The position numbers and the translations under genes are program-made. Below, piece by piece: positions 49,101 to 61,305 of a DNA stretch of 64,000 bases; the first letter of the stretch is position 1; every line of letters starts with the position of its first letter. The notes under the pieces were generated by a model. It saw nothing but the letters and a program-made list of their open reading frames with translations. It ran no database searches and had not been told where the DNA came from. Origin of the DNA: Cardinalis cardinalis (Eukaryota > Chordata > Aves > Passeriformes > Cardinalidae); assembly GCA_014549065.1 (NCBI GenBank), contig JACDOX010000018.1, positions 6,113,119-6,177,118 of the forward strand. The letters are read 5' to 3'.

Positions 49101-52100
49101 TATAGGTTCTGTGTGTATCCAGGGGCAACTCCAGTGAAAGGCAGTTTATTAGTGCCCTGTTCCCTCTAGAACTCCAACTTCATGTGGAATTTGCAGTACA
49201 CCCAACTTTGAGTGTCAAAACGTCACTTCCATGATGAAAACTCAGCATGAAATTTTCAAAGCAGAGTTGGGCTCAGCCTGGTTTTCAGCAGATACTGGTT
49301 TATTTTGTGTGAGACATTGAGCTGAGCGCAGCTGGAGCCCCACAGCCCCCCCAGGCAGGAGGCAGCGGGGACCCACCCGCTTTGCAATGCCCAGAGAGGC
49401 TCCCTCTGGCNCCCCTTGCATCTCCTTTAAACCACTCCAGTTCTCTCTCTCCCTCTCCNCCTGGTAAGGAGGTAGATACTGATCTCAAGTTCAGAGGAAT
49501 GATGCCAGTGATATCTCTGTGGGACATGAGAACAGTACAGCNCTGTGCTAAGGAAATCCCCTGACCAAGCAGGAGCTGTTAATTTCCCTTGGTGTTCAAA
49601 GAAACCAGCCTGCAGTCCTTAGGTGCTCCTTTATCACACCAGTGGCTGAGAGAAGCTTCTCTCAAGCTGCAGGTTCTGCCTGCATTCCAATGTATTTGGA
49701 CGACATAAGCCTGTTTACTTTGCAAGTGGATTACTCTAAAACAGGAAAATAAGGCAGATTTATTATGTCCTGATATGAGGCTATTTAAAAAGAATTATTT
49801 TGCTTTTAAATATACTTGTCCCTAATCAGAATTAAATTGCATGTACATAGACATCCTCACACAAATTCAATACTACAAAAAAGTAAGGCAATTTTGTAAT
49901 TTTAAAAAATACTAATTTTCAATGGACTCTAAAACAGGGCTGTCAGGGTGCCCCAGCAACTGCCAAAACCACATGGAAATAAGACAGTCTGCAGACCCAT
50001 ATCAATGACCGGTTCCTGCCAGCAAAATCTCAGCTCTGGAGCAGGGATGACAGTCATTGAAGTAGCCAAATCAAAACAAAAGCAGCAACCTTTCTCTTTT
50101 TTTTCAAAAATACACCATGTGAACACAGACAATGCAAGCCTCAGAAGAAGAGCTTCCCTTGAGAGTAGCTTGCTTTGGTATTCTGAAACCTTTACAGCAC
50201 ACGGTGCTTNAGGCCAAGGGAAAAAAGAAGAAAAAAGTATTAGAAGTTCATTTAAAGCAAATTGCATCAAATTTTTACAAAGCTCCATCTTCTACCTTAC
50301 TAATCCAGAATCTGCCTTGTGGCACATTATGGGTCATGTGGACATTGCAACAGAATTTCTTTCTATTAATTTCCTCATTAACCTTCCTTTTAAGACATTG
50401 AAGGCCAAGGATAGAATTTAGAATGTCTGGATCAGTCACCTGTATTTATCAGGCAAGACCTGAGCACAGCTGAAGGCACCCAAAAAAGTTGGTCAGTGTC
50501 CACCAGTGAGGTGCCATGCTGGGACCTGACTGCACCTCCTGAGCCAGCTACACAGTGCAGGAACTTTGGTGCTATTTGTGCTGGAGAGATCCCTACAGAC
50601 AAATCTCAACAGTTTTTTGNTTTTTTTCGTTCCTCCTATAACTGAATAATTTACATGCAAATATTAGGCCTGAAGGTAACTGGCAGAAGCACAGATGGAA
50701 AAAAAATGAAAAGAACTAACAATGAATATTTAGTTTCATGACTGTATAACAAGATCCAAGTTTGGAGCAATTCCTGTATAGCAACACTGAGTGAGAAAAG
50801 AAGGCAAACTGTAATTTCCAGTCCTCATCTAACACCACAGGACAAGGCANAATCAAGTTCTTCTAGATGGATTAAAGAAATCATATAGCTCAATGTACCA
50901 CAGAATTATTGAGTAGTTTTTCCTACTGCAAAATATTCTGACTCCTTTTCTCTGACTTATACCGTGGCAATGTTGAGATTATAGCCATTAAGCAGATGTA
51001 GAAAAAGAATTCATTTTCCATTCTGAGAGGCAATCAGTAAACTGCTAGGGAGCCCATGCAGCTTTTAGCAACAGCCTTTTTTGTGTGCCTTACAGAAACA
51101 TCTCCATAAAATTCTGGTTTGACAGAAACCAGGCCAACAGGGTCTGGATTCAAATGTCATTCCAGGACTATCCTAAGAGAAGACAATTTAGGTACTCAAA
51201 TCCTGACAGATAAGCCAGACAAACTTCNTGTGCCTCAAGCCTGTCCTAAGCCTGTGCAGAGGATTTTTTTCAAATGCAAATTGTCNTCCCAAATTTGCAC
51301 ACCAAAATCTTTTCTGCTTCCAATCACTTTCCTAATGAACATCAATATGCAATCAAGATTGAAGTCCTTTAAGGCTGGAAACCAGGTAGGTGGCAACCAG
51401 CCCGACAAGTCCTTTTGTGAGAAGGCATCCTGCTGGTTTCAGCAGTTGGGGCCATGGGGCTCAGTGCTGATGAACAACTGCCATGCACACATGCAGGTCC
51501 ACAGGCACACAGCCAACAGCTCCAACACACCTCAGATGGCTGGATGCCTTGTGAAAGAGAGACTTATCTGTCCAGGGACAGCATCTGTTTCCAAACACAG
51601 CTGGAGTTCTGCATCAGAGAGGAGACAAGCCTCCCAGCTTTTGTTAAGAATCATGAGGAAATGGAGGTATGGAGAGGCTGGCCCTGGAGTCACTCATGGG
51701 AAGAGAAAGGTGTTGAAGAACCAGAACAGCAGGAGAAACCAAACCATGGAAATGTGTCCCTTGCCCTACAAACTCATAGGTATCTCAAGGTGCTATTAAT
51801 GGAACAGCAGCAGTCAGATGGCTCTAAGAATTTCAGCAGCCAGGGGAAGACCTAATTTAACAAGGCTCCCACGCATCCACTGACAGGGAATAGGACTGCT
51901 AACAACTGCTCACAAAACCACAGCAAAACCCCTGGCACACACAAGTTTCTTGTTTAACCAATGCACAAGATACACACACAGAGCCTGAAATGCTGCATGC
52001 CAGTGAAACGACAAACAACTCACAGTTATCAATTCTGGAGACTCACAGAGGTTCCATCCTTGTGTTTCAGGGGAATGCACACTCAGCCTGTGCCCCATGA

Positions 52101-55100
52101 AGTGGACATTTCCACAACACAGCAGCAGCAATTTGTCNGGGCTGCCTGGGCTGCCAACCAGTGCTGTAACTCTAGCCAAGGCAGCACATANCCAGGATGC
52201 TTGGACAAATGGCCAAAGTGCAGCAAGGCAGCAAATGACACAAAAGGTGAGGAGCTGGCAGACACACCAACTAGAGAAGCAGAGTGCTCAGCCAGCTAAG
52301 GAGATAACATGTTTACTCATCCCTTCCTGACATTGTCAACACAGGAACAAGTGACATTTCTTCAGAGTTAGCAGCAAACATCTGCTGAGCCAGACTAACG
52401 ATTTTTTTTAATTGCCAATGAAAACAACTTAAAAAAAAAANCAACCAAACTTAAGGCTGCTCTAAATTTATAACATTTGTTTAGCTTTTTGATAAGCCTG
52501 CCAGCTTGCTTACAGGGATGAAGTGATAACATTTGCAGGCAAGATGACAAGCCCTTCACAGAAGGCTGAGATANAAGCTCCCAAAATCCATTATGGGACT
52601 TGTTCCTAGATATCTCATTTAACACATGCAGAANTCATACTACAAACAAGCAGAACAACTCATTTTCCTCTTGTTTTTTCAAATAATGAACACACTGTGG
52701 AGTCTTGGGGGGTATTAGAGAGCAACAGGTATTGTTAGAGTCCAATATCACAAGTTTGGAGCATGAGTATCCACAGTAAGACCTAACTATAGTTGAAAAA
52801 GCCCCCACATATTAGAAAATATGTAAGATAAAGTGGTGCAACTGTAGGATGAAAGTTATGATGCCATCATTACAGTCCTGAAAGAAATATTTTTTACTAG
52901 AGAAAAATAACAATACCCAAAATAAGGCAGCTGTTCATGGCAAGAGTTTTTGGCACTCAAAAATACAAGGCCTGTGGAAAGACATCTCTCTAAGAATCGG
53001 AAGGGGAGTGGAAAGCTACGCTAAAAATTTCATTTGCATGACACACCTATCTGCATTTCTTCTCGTGATTCTTGGAAAGACAGCATAAATGCAGATAAAG
53101 GGAGAAGCATGTGTGGAAAGCAGGGTGTGGAAGGGGAAGCAGAAGGAAGTGTTAGACTTTCAAATAAGACACAGGAAAAAGGTTTTTTTTGGTCAAGATG
53201 AGGTCATTTTCAAGTGCTTTGTTCCCCTTTCCCCTCTCTTCACCTTCNCCCCACCTCCAGGTATTTAGATGAAAGAGATTCAGCTCTAAGCAATTTAATA
53301 CACCTCAATCATAAAACTCTGCATGGTGATATTGTCCTCAAAGCCAAAAAAGGACCCCAGTGAGGACATTGGCACTGCTACTTACAGATGCAAATCAACC
53401 ATGGTTTGGTGGGGTAAGTCAAGGCACTGATCCACAGATTGCTAGAAGAGTAAGATACAGCTATTGGCAAAGTAATAAAAAAGATATTTCCTCTCCACTT
53501 GCACATGTATTTTCAGNGTCCTGTTTTTCAGAGCATATGACTGGTGTGTTTACAAGTGAAGAAGTCCTGCCTGGTTACAAGAGCCAAGGGAAGATGCATT
53601 TTCATACATCTTTCCACTGGAGCCTTAGTGCTTTTGCTTTATTTGTCTAATGGGATGCTCAGTAATGTTAGTCTTGGACTCTGTGATGCTGCTGGACTTG
53701 GCAGAAGGGCTGCATGGAGAAAATGATAGTTGAAGTTTTCAAAAATTATACACATGGTAATTTTCCAAACTGAAAATTTATGCTGCCTTCACTCTGTCCA
53801 TGAAGAACCTCTTCCTCCAGGAAACCCTATGCAGACCTTCTGCATCAAGGTCATTGATCATACACAGCAAAAACACTGGATGTTGCCACCTCTTCCCCAA
53901 GAAAGAGGAGGATGAGAATGGAGAAAACTAAAGAGGACTTTTAATTTGGGAATTTGTCTTGACATTTCAGAATTGCCTTTCCCTCAGACAATGGGACATA
54001 AGGCTGCATTGAAAAACGGTTTGGTGAAGCNTATATATGAGCGTTTTACAATACAAGTTCAGGCTGATTTTGACAGAGATATTAGGAAATTTGATCCTAA
54101 CAAATATGAAGCTGCCCTGAGGTAAAAGAAAGAAAAAGTAGATGAGAGGGTAAGGTTCCCAAGTCCTGAATCTCACTTCTGGCCATGTTTGCCAGAGCTC
54201 CTGAGTACTTTGTTCCTTTTGCCAAAATTCATCTGAAGATAAGATATTTGAATTTAATTNTTTTTTATGAGTGCCAAATAGATAGATTGAACACCATTAT
54301 ACAAATCATTCAGATGGAAAATACCACAGTGCAGCATTAAAATCTGCTAAAATTTAATCAGGAATCCAAGTTTGCCTACAATCTGCTCTTGGGAGNAAAG
54401 TTCCCAACCGAATGTGTAGGAAAGGAGAGCACTTGATCCCTGGGAGGGACATGGGGTGATAGAGAAAGAATCAAGAGATGGAAAAGTTGCCTTACATCAA
54501 CAAGTANAAATTATATTAGCAAAATTATGGCTCTGCAAGTTCCCAACAGATACCAAGCAACTTCTTCCATCACACACTAGTCCTAGTCTTACATATTCTT
54601 GCTATTCCTGGCTTAAGCCAGTNTTTGTTTGTTTGTTTGTTTGCTCGTTTTTCTGGAGAAACACTAGTCTTAAGGATTATTTCAGATAAAGGCTGATAGT
54701 ACATTTGACAAACTTGTGCAAAAATATCTGGCACCTGACTACCCACTGGCNTTACACCACACATGGCATGTTTTGCTTCACTGTGCAATCATTTTGTGCT
54801 GGGACAGATGCCAGCTGGGGACTTGGATGAGGCCATGAAGCATTGCCTTTGCTTGGAAAGGGGGGCTCTGCTGCCATCAGGCTGGACTGGAGAGGTGTTG
54901 GGGACAGCACTGCCACTGGCAAGGCGCAGCACTAACTCAGCTCAGCGACAGTGATCCATATGTGAGCAGTCCCAGCCTCAGTCATGAAAGGCAATTCACA
55001 AAAATATAACATTGGCTTTTGTGATACAAGTGCAGAATGGTTGTTGCAATAATATGAAGAAATCCCACTAATTCCTTACACTATACTGAACAGACACAGC

Positions 55101-56388
55101 CTGCATATGAAAGATTACTGGATTTGTCAAAAATATCGTGAGAAGAAACATGATGCTAGCTCCAAGAATATACTAATCTTCCCTACATATGCATATATTT
55201 AAAGGCTCCATTTACCCATATCATTTTTTTTACGTGGGAAAATACTATCACAAGAATAGAGAAGGAGATTTTTCCATTTGTATTCTCTGCTCTGCTTATC
55301 TTTCATTCCTTTTATATATTTACCTATTACGCCTTACTCTTTGGCTTTCTTCTCTTTCACTCCACACTAAAGATAGGGAAGTTATATACAGGTGTATCTT
55401 TAAATCAAGAAAAAGCATCTGATTATCTTTTCAACAGATTTACTGATGCTTATTCCCATACTCCCTCCCTCTGGGCAAATGTAATTCTGCAATACCTTGG
55501 GCAATGTCATTTTATGTAAAACTTCCCAATGCTCTTCAAGTCATGTCACCATGTAATTATACTTTTTTCCTGTTGTGAAATGAGAGATGAAAAAGAGAAG
55601 CTTATCCCAGGATATTTAAATAGGGGCAATGGAAATAGCTCTGCATAGTCTAGTAGCTGTAGAATGCATTTTCCCATCCTGCAGAAGTTTGAGACATTAG
55701 AATTACTTTTTCATTCTCTACCAGGAACTGAAGATTGTCAGGCTGGAAGATTTCCTGAACAGCTAACGAGTAGATGCAGCTGCATCTGACAATGCTTTAC
55801 ATCCCTCAGGATGTAAGAAACCATTTCAAGTCCTTGCTCTCAGACATACCCCCAAGCATACAAAAGCCTTCCCAAGTGCAATTCCTTATTTCCAAGTGCT
55901 ACTTCCCTANAGTGAAAGTTTCATTTTAACCAAACATTTGACATTTAAATGACACTTTTCCCACTCACTAAAGTCCCAAATAAACGTAGAGTTCTCCAAG
56001 TCATGTTCATAAATCCAGTGAAGAAGCCATAAATAACAACTAAAATGAAATGTGAATAATCTCAGAAAAGGTCTTCCCTTGGAAAGACCATATCCTATAT
56101 ATCTAAAAAAACTTGACAGTTGTCTGCATGAGATGTGGCACAGAATTCTTAAGGTTTTAAAATTTCATGTCTAACTATGAAAAATTAGCATTTGGGTTAC
56201 AGTTTTGACCAAAAACCAGGGTAATGGCAGTGATTTTTAAATGCTGGAGAAAATATGAATCAGCAAAGCATGATGCAGCTGTCGCTCCATTACAGACTGA
56301 GTAAATGTCATAACTGACTGCAGAGCAGAAACCTAATTTCAGAAAACTTTAAATGATGGTTATTTCACAAGAAAGAGACTTAGGAAAA
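46150..56388. other. Non-coding DNA, putative DHRSX intron 1 (part)
   Basis: It holds the second LTR-like copy and GC-richer blocks at 46630-47070 and 49310-49470. These blocks are poor in CpG and lack a usable first exon, so I do not call a promoter. An open frame of 226 codons at 51119-51799 has no recognisable domain. Elsewhere nothing is identified. Confidence 0.5.
47849..48266 (+). mobile_element. LTR-like repeat, copy 2 (probable solo LTR of an endogenous retrovirus)
   Basis: This is the same element as at 12901-13313, in the same orientation. Shared blocks are agaaggctaattaagtactt, the tattctatgttatataacac AT block, gtaaacaatctccatattgc, agataagaactgtgttttct and cttgcttttctctgtgagga. 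It has a CA run at 48042-48055 absent from copy 1, while copy 1 has extra sequence there. It lies in putative DHRSX intron 1. Confidence 0.7.
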
Positions 56389-56439
56389 TGAAAAAGAAGA
56401 GAAAAGAAGAGAAAAGAAGAGAAAAGAAGAGAAAAGAAA
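56389..56439. repeat. (GAAAAGAAGA)n decamer repeat on the left edge of the gap
   Basis: About five copies of a ten-base purine unit run straight into the assembly gap. Confidence 0.95.
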
Positions 56440-56811
56440 NNNNNNNNNNNNNNNNNNNNNNNNNNNNNNNNNNNNNNNNNNNNNNNNNNNNNNNNNNNNN
56501 NNNNNNNNNNNNNNNNNNNNNNNNNNNNNNNNNNNNNNNNNNNNNNNNNNNNNNNNNNNNNNNNNNNNNNNNNNNNNNNNNNNNNNNNNNNNNNNNNNNN
56601 NNNNNNNNNNNNNNNNNNNNNNNNNNNNNNNNNNNNNNNNNNNNNNNNNNNNNNNNNNNNNNNNNNNNNNNNNNNNNNNNNNNNNNNNNNNNNNNNNNNN
56701 NNNNNNNNNNNNNNNNNNNNNNNNNNNNNNNNNNNNNNNNNNNNNNNNNNNNNNNNNNNNNNNNNNNNNNNNNNNNNNNNNNNNNNNNNNNNNNNNNNNN
56801 NNNNNNNNNNN
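56440..56811. other. Assembly gap (372 N)
   Basis: Bases are unknown. The gap is flanked on both sides by purine-rich tandem repeats with different units, so its true length is unknown. Confidence 0.99.
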
Positions 56812-56907
56812 GAGAAGGAGAAGGAGAAGGAGAAGGAGAAGGAGAAGGAGAAGGAGAAGGAGAAGGAGAAGGAGAAGGAGAAGGAGAAGGAGAAGGAGAA
56901 GGAGAAA
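56812..56907. repeat. (GAGAAG)n hexanucleotide repeat on the right edge of the gap
   Basis: Sixteen near-perfect hexamer units. Long open frames across it (Gly-Glu, Ser-Pro or Ser-Phe repeats) are artefacts of the repeat. Confidence 0.97.
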
Positions 56908-57079
56908 AGAACAGCTGATATTCTTGACTCAATCCCAAATACTGTAGAAATAAAGCTAAGCAGGCAAGTCCCCACATCTTGCATGGAAGAAAGTTTCCAT
57001 CATAAACCCACAAATCTGGAGAGCATTTTAAGTGCCCAAAGCTCAGAAAATGTGGACAGTTGGATATTCAGCTTCTGCT

Positions 57080-58176
57080 GAAACTCAGCACTCTCCTGGA
57101 GAAACTGGCTGCTCATGGCTTGGACAAACATACTGCTNGCTATGTAAAATCCTGGCTGGACGGCCATGGAGAGAGTGTGGGGGTGAATGGAGCTACANCC
57201 AGCTGGTAACTGGTAACAAGTGAGGTTCCTCAGGGATCAGGATTGGCATCAGTCCTGTTTAACACCTTTATCAATGGTCTGGATAAAATGATCGAGTGCA
57301 CCTTCAGCCAGTTTTCAGATGACACCAAGCTGGGCAGGAGTGTCAAACTGATGGAGGGCAGAAAGGCTCAACATAGGGAGAGCTTGACCAGCTGGATTGA
57401 TGGACCAAGGCAAAGGGTATGATATTCAAAAACACCAGCTTCTAGGTCCTGAGTTTGGGTCACAACAAGCCCCTGCAGTGCTACAGGCTGGGGGCAGAGT
57501 GGCTGGAANTCTGCCCAGCAGAAAAGGCCCTGGGGGCCCTGGTTGACNGCATCTGAACGTGAGCCAGTGTGTGCCAGCTGGCCAAGAAGGCCAGTGAGCA
57601 TCCTGGCCTGTATCAGCAATATTGTGGCCAGCAGGACAATTGTGCCCCTGTTCTCAGCACTGATGAGGCCACACCTCGATCCTGTGCTTGGTCCTGAGCC
57701 CCTCATGACAAGAAAGACATTGAGGGGCTGGAGCGTGTCCGGAGAAGGGCAATGGAGCTGGTGAAGGGTCTGGAGCAAAAGNTGGACACAGGGCAGCTGA
57801 GGGGGCTGGGGGTGCTTAGCCTGGAGAAGAGGAGGCTCAGGAGTGACCTTATTGCTTTCTAAAACTCCCNNAAAGGCATTTTAGCAAGGAGAGGGCAGGT
57901 CTTTTCTCCCATGTAATATGTGAACAAGACAAGAGGAAATGGCCTTAAGCTGCTCCAGAGGAGGTTTAGATCGGATACTAGGAAAAAATTTCTCCCCTGA
58001 AAGGCTTATCAAACGTTTGAACAGNCTGTCCAGGGAGGTGGCTGTGTCACCACCCCTGNAGGTATTTAAATGGCATGTAGATGTGGCACTTGGGGACATA
58101 ATTTGGTCATGGACTTGGCAGCGTGGGTTAACTGCTGGAATTTTCCAACCTAAATGATTCAATGATTCTATGATTC
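57080..58176 (+). mobile_element. CR1 LINE, 5'-truncated copy with decayed reverse transcriptase and complete 3' end
   Basis: The element reads in the plus direction through the C-terminal half of CR1 ORF2. A degraded LLEKL...WLDG stretch is followed by VPQGS-type and LFNTFING segments, then an intact-looking FSDDTKLG around 57310-57335, where the two Asp correspond to the RT catalytic pair. Further on are decayed copies of the C-terminal segments, then the conserved 3' region (tagcctggagaagaggaggct, ggaggtatttaaatgg). It ends in the CR1-type 3' repeat of ATGATTC-like octamers (about 58152-58176). Stops, frameshifts and single Ns show it is dead. It is 5'-truncated, as most CR1 copies are. 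Confidence 0.93.
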
Positions 58177-59684
58177 ATCAGCACTTTCATAGGCAGAAAC
58201 TGAAGCAAAGAGTGATCTCTCTGATTACTAATGGTCANACTGGAAAGACTGATCTACTTAGGGCCAAACTAGAAATCCAAACCAAAAGCAAAATATTGTC
58301 ACCTGCATTTTAGCATCTCACCAGAAGAATTAAAAAGACAACAGAAAGCAATTTATACTTTGCACTATGATCTATACCTTTCAAAAGACAAAATACTTTA
58401 ATTTTTATTTTTAAGACAGTATTGACTGTATCATCATATTCCTAGATAGTACAGGATATATTGTATCACAATCCCCAATATCATCTTTACAGCTTCTACT
58501 TTTACTGCCTGTGAATTCCAACATCTCTTATTCTGACCACATCCTATTAAAAGACTGAATTAATCATTCCATCTTGCTCACAGCACAGATGGAGAGATNT
58601 AGTTGGGCACCCAATACATTGGGAAAGTCGATTCCTTAAATATTCCCTTACTATATTGTATTATATTCTGGGAATGTGAGGGGAGTGTGTGTGTGTGAAG
58701 GAAAAAAACATTGGAAAGATCATTAAGAGTAGTTTAAACTGCATCTCCTCTCTTCCCAGAGACAGAGAATGTGATTTCCATATCGCAATCAAGCTTAAGA
58801 GCATNCAGCTGAAGGTCACATTCTGATCTGCCTCTTCCAGCTGACAAAAATGCTCTGCTGCCACTCAAACAGTCTCCTCTGCTTCCCACGGCTTCAGNGT
58901 GACAGTATTTCCATCAAATAAGTAAGCAGAAGTCACGAGTTGGTATACAGAATTTAAAAGGTAATTGAAAGTTTCTGGAGTAGTTCACTTCAGAACACTG
59001 CAATCACTTGTGAACTGAAGTGCTTGTTATCATACACAAAGCTCTAGTAATTAGAGTCAGGAAGAGAGGTACAAGGTGATTAGAGAATATTGGGAAAAAT
59101 CTAGTTAACAGGAAAGAGCACATAAACCAATCAGTACTAAAAATTTCTCTGAGATACCTGCAATTTATTAAAATACAAAATGCAAAAAAATCACATTTCC
59201 ATATTATTAAAAATTTTTGAGGCAAATCAGAAGCCATTACAGCACTGACATTAATGTGAGATTAACCTCAGATGCTACTGACTTAATAAAACTATGGAAA
59301 ATAATCTCAACATCCCTTCCTCTCCCTCTCTGCCCTGCTTCCACATCCTTCAAAGCCACCCCTGGCCAGCACATTTATGTCTTTTTCTGGCTGACACCTA
59401 GTGAAGAGTCGGGGCAGGGGCAGAAGCGGTCCGAGGATGGTCACTCCTAGAGGTGCCTCTTGGTGAACAGCCCAAAGCAGGGCTCACGTGGCCTGTGTGG
59501 AAGCCGAGCAGGCCACTGAGGGGGACACTCACAGCTGCACAGCCCCAGAGGTGCTGCCATTGCAGGGCAGTGCCCCAGATTGATGCACCAGCTGCACCAG
59601 GCTGCCCAACCTCTGCTGCCACCCTCCCAGGGCCATNACCCAACCTCCAGCAGGAAAAATCCCTGATGGCACAGAACTTTGAGG

Positions 59685-59805
59685 AGTTTTTTATTTTTTT
59701 AAGATAGATTTTTATATTTTTAAAAGATATTTTTATATTTTTTTTATATTTTATAATTTTTTTATATTTTTAGTATTTTTTAAATTTTTTTAAAGATAGT
59801 TTTAC
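59685..59805. repeat. T/A low-complexity tract
   Basis: T-runs alternate with tata and aga over about 120 bases, directly after a GC-rich block (59320-59650). The abrupt composition switch suggests an old element boundary, but I cannot name one. Confidence 0.85.
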
Positions 59806-61129
59806 TGAAGCCCCCGAGCCTCTGGATGGAGCTCATTTTTGTACTCAAAACTACTTAAAAATCAGTTCTAACTTGGAATGACAAAGTACAAACAGNATGC
59901 ACATATTTTGTCTTCAAGACAGCTACAACATTTGTTTTCCAAATATGGAATTTCATTCATTTGACTCTTCTTTGATAACGCAAGCAGGTCAGGGGTTTCA
60001 AATGGAGTATGAATGTGCAAGTACAGAAAGGTCCAAACTATACCACATATGAAACTTCCTAACTGTCTCTTAACAGTCCTTTACTAGGAAAAATCTGATT
60101 TCTTTTCAAAATCCTCTTTCTCAACACATGCTGGAGTGATCTCACACTCATGGATTTTCTTTCAATTTTCATCTTTCTTGTTCCTCATAAAATATGCACG
60201 GAAGTTTTCACAGGAAAACAACTACTTTGCAATAAAGACAGCTAATTGTTTTCAAATTTTTTAATTAGATGTTTTTATTCTTCAGTGAAAAACTTAATTT
60301 TGAATGAAATTGTATAGCCCATCAATCTAGAGCAGATTCACGAGACTTAGGGAATTAGTTAANTTAGAGGAACAGCTACTGTGCATGNTCTGTAATTGCT
60401 CTTCATCAAAATTNTCAAAGGTTTTTAATATGCAGTTACCACACAGATTAAAAGCTGTTAAAGTATGTCTCCATTTAAGAGGCCATCATTCCACAGTGTC
60501 ATTATCTGCTATTAATATTTCAATTAGAGAGCATCACATGCTCCTTTGAAGAAATGTGCAACTACTCACAGAACAAGTCCCATTATTGATAATGCTCCAG
60601 GAGTNTGACACAAACATCCTATTTTTGTTCCTACATTTAATTACCTTCTATAAATAACTTGANAAAATTTTAAGGGATTAGCTCCTTCATATAGAAATAT
60701 GCATTTGTGTTGATGAACACCTTCCAACCATTCTGCTTCTAAGAAGGGAGGTAACAGCTACAGGAATTACACTGGCCCTTCTGCAGAGCCCCTTTGCAAC
60801 CTCCCTCTTCAACCAGGTGGTCAAACAGGCTGATACATCATANTGCACCATGTCAGTCCTNCTCAGNGCATCAGCCAGAATGCCAGCACTTNACAGGCAT
60901 CACTGGTGGCATAAACAGGCTTCATGCCTGCTTTTTTTTTCCAACTGACCAGAGGATTTAGCTCAAATGTTATGGCTCTGCAACAGCCAATTTGGTCTGC
61001 AATATTTTTCAAGGTATGATTCCCTTCTCTTTCCTGAGAATAAAAAAAAACCAAAACACTTTCTTTACTATAACAGATCTTATAGTCCTATTTTCATCAT
61101 ACCAAGCTGATCATCAGTTTCCAGTAAAG

Positions 61130-61305
61130 CTGATACCTGGAGCGACCTCTCAAAGGTGAAGGCATTGGAACAGGATGCCCAGAGAACTGTTCAAAAAAAA
61201 TGGGGATGTGGCACTTAGAGACAAAGTTTGCTGGTGAACATGTTTGGTTTATGTTTGGACTTGATGATCTTGTAGGTCTCTTCCAACCAAAATGATCCTA
61301 TGATT
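61130..61305 (+). mobile_element. CR1 LINE 3'-end fragment
   Basis: It shows the last part of a CR1 in plus orientation: a bundle of cccagagaactg, ggggatgtggcacttagagaca and ggacttgatgatcttgtaggtct, then cttccaaccaaaatgatcctatgat. It is shorter and more diverged than the copy at 57 kb. Confidence 0.88.

Noticed and set aside
49948..50421. 157-codon open frame on the plus strand
   Set aside because: Overlapping open frames exist on both strands and the peptide resembles no family; no splice or promoter context.
51119..51799. 226-codon open frame on the plus strand, the longest not caused by a simple repeat
   Set aside because: No recognisable domain, unknown bases inside, no protein-like periodicity, and other frames over the same DNA are also open. 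Most likely a chance frame.
56349..57013. Long frames of Ser-Pro, Ser-Phe or Gly-Glu repeats
   Set aside because: They are translations of the hexanucleotide repeat and the run of Ns.
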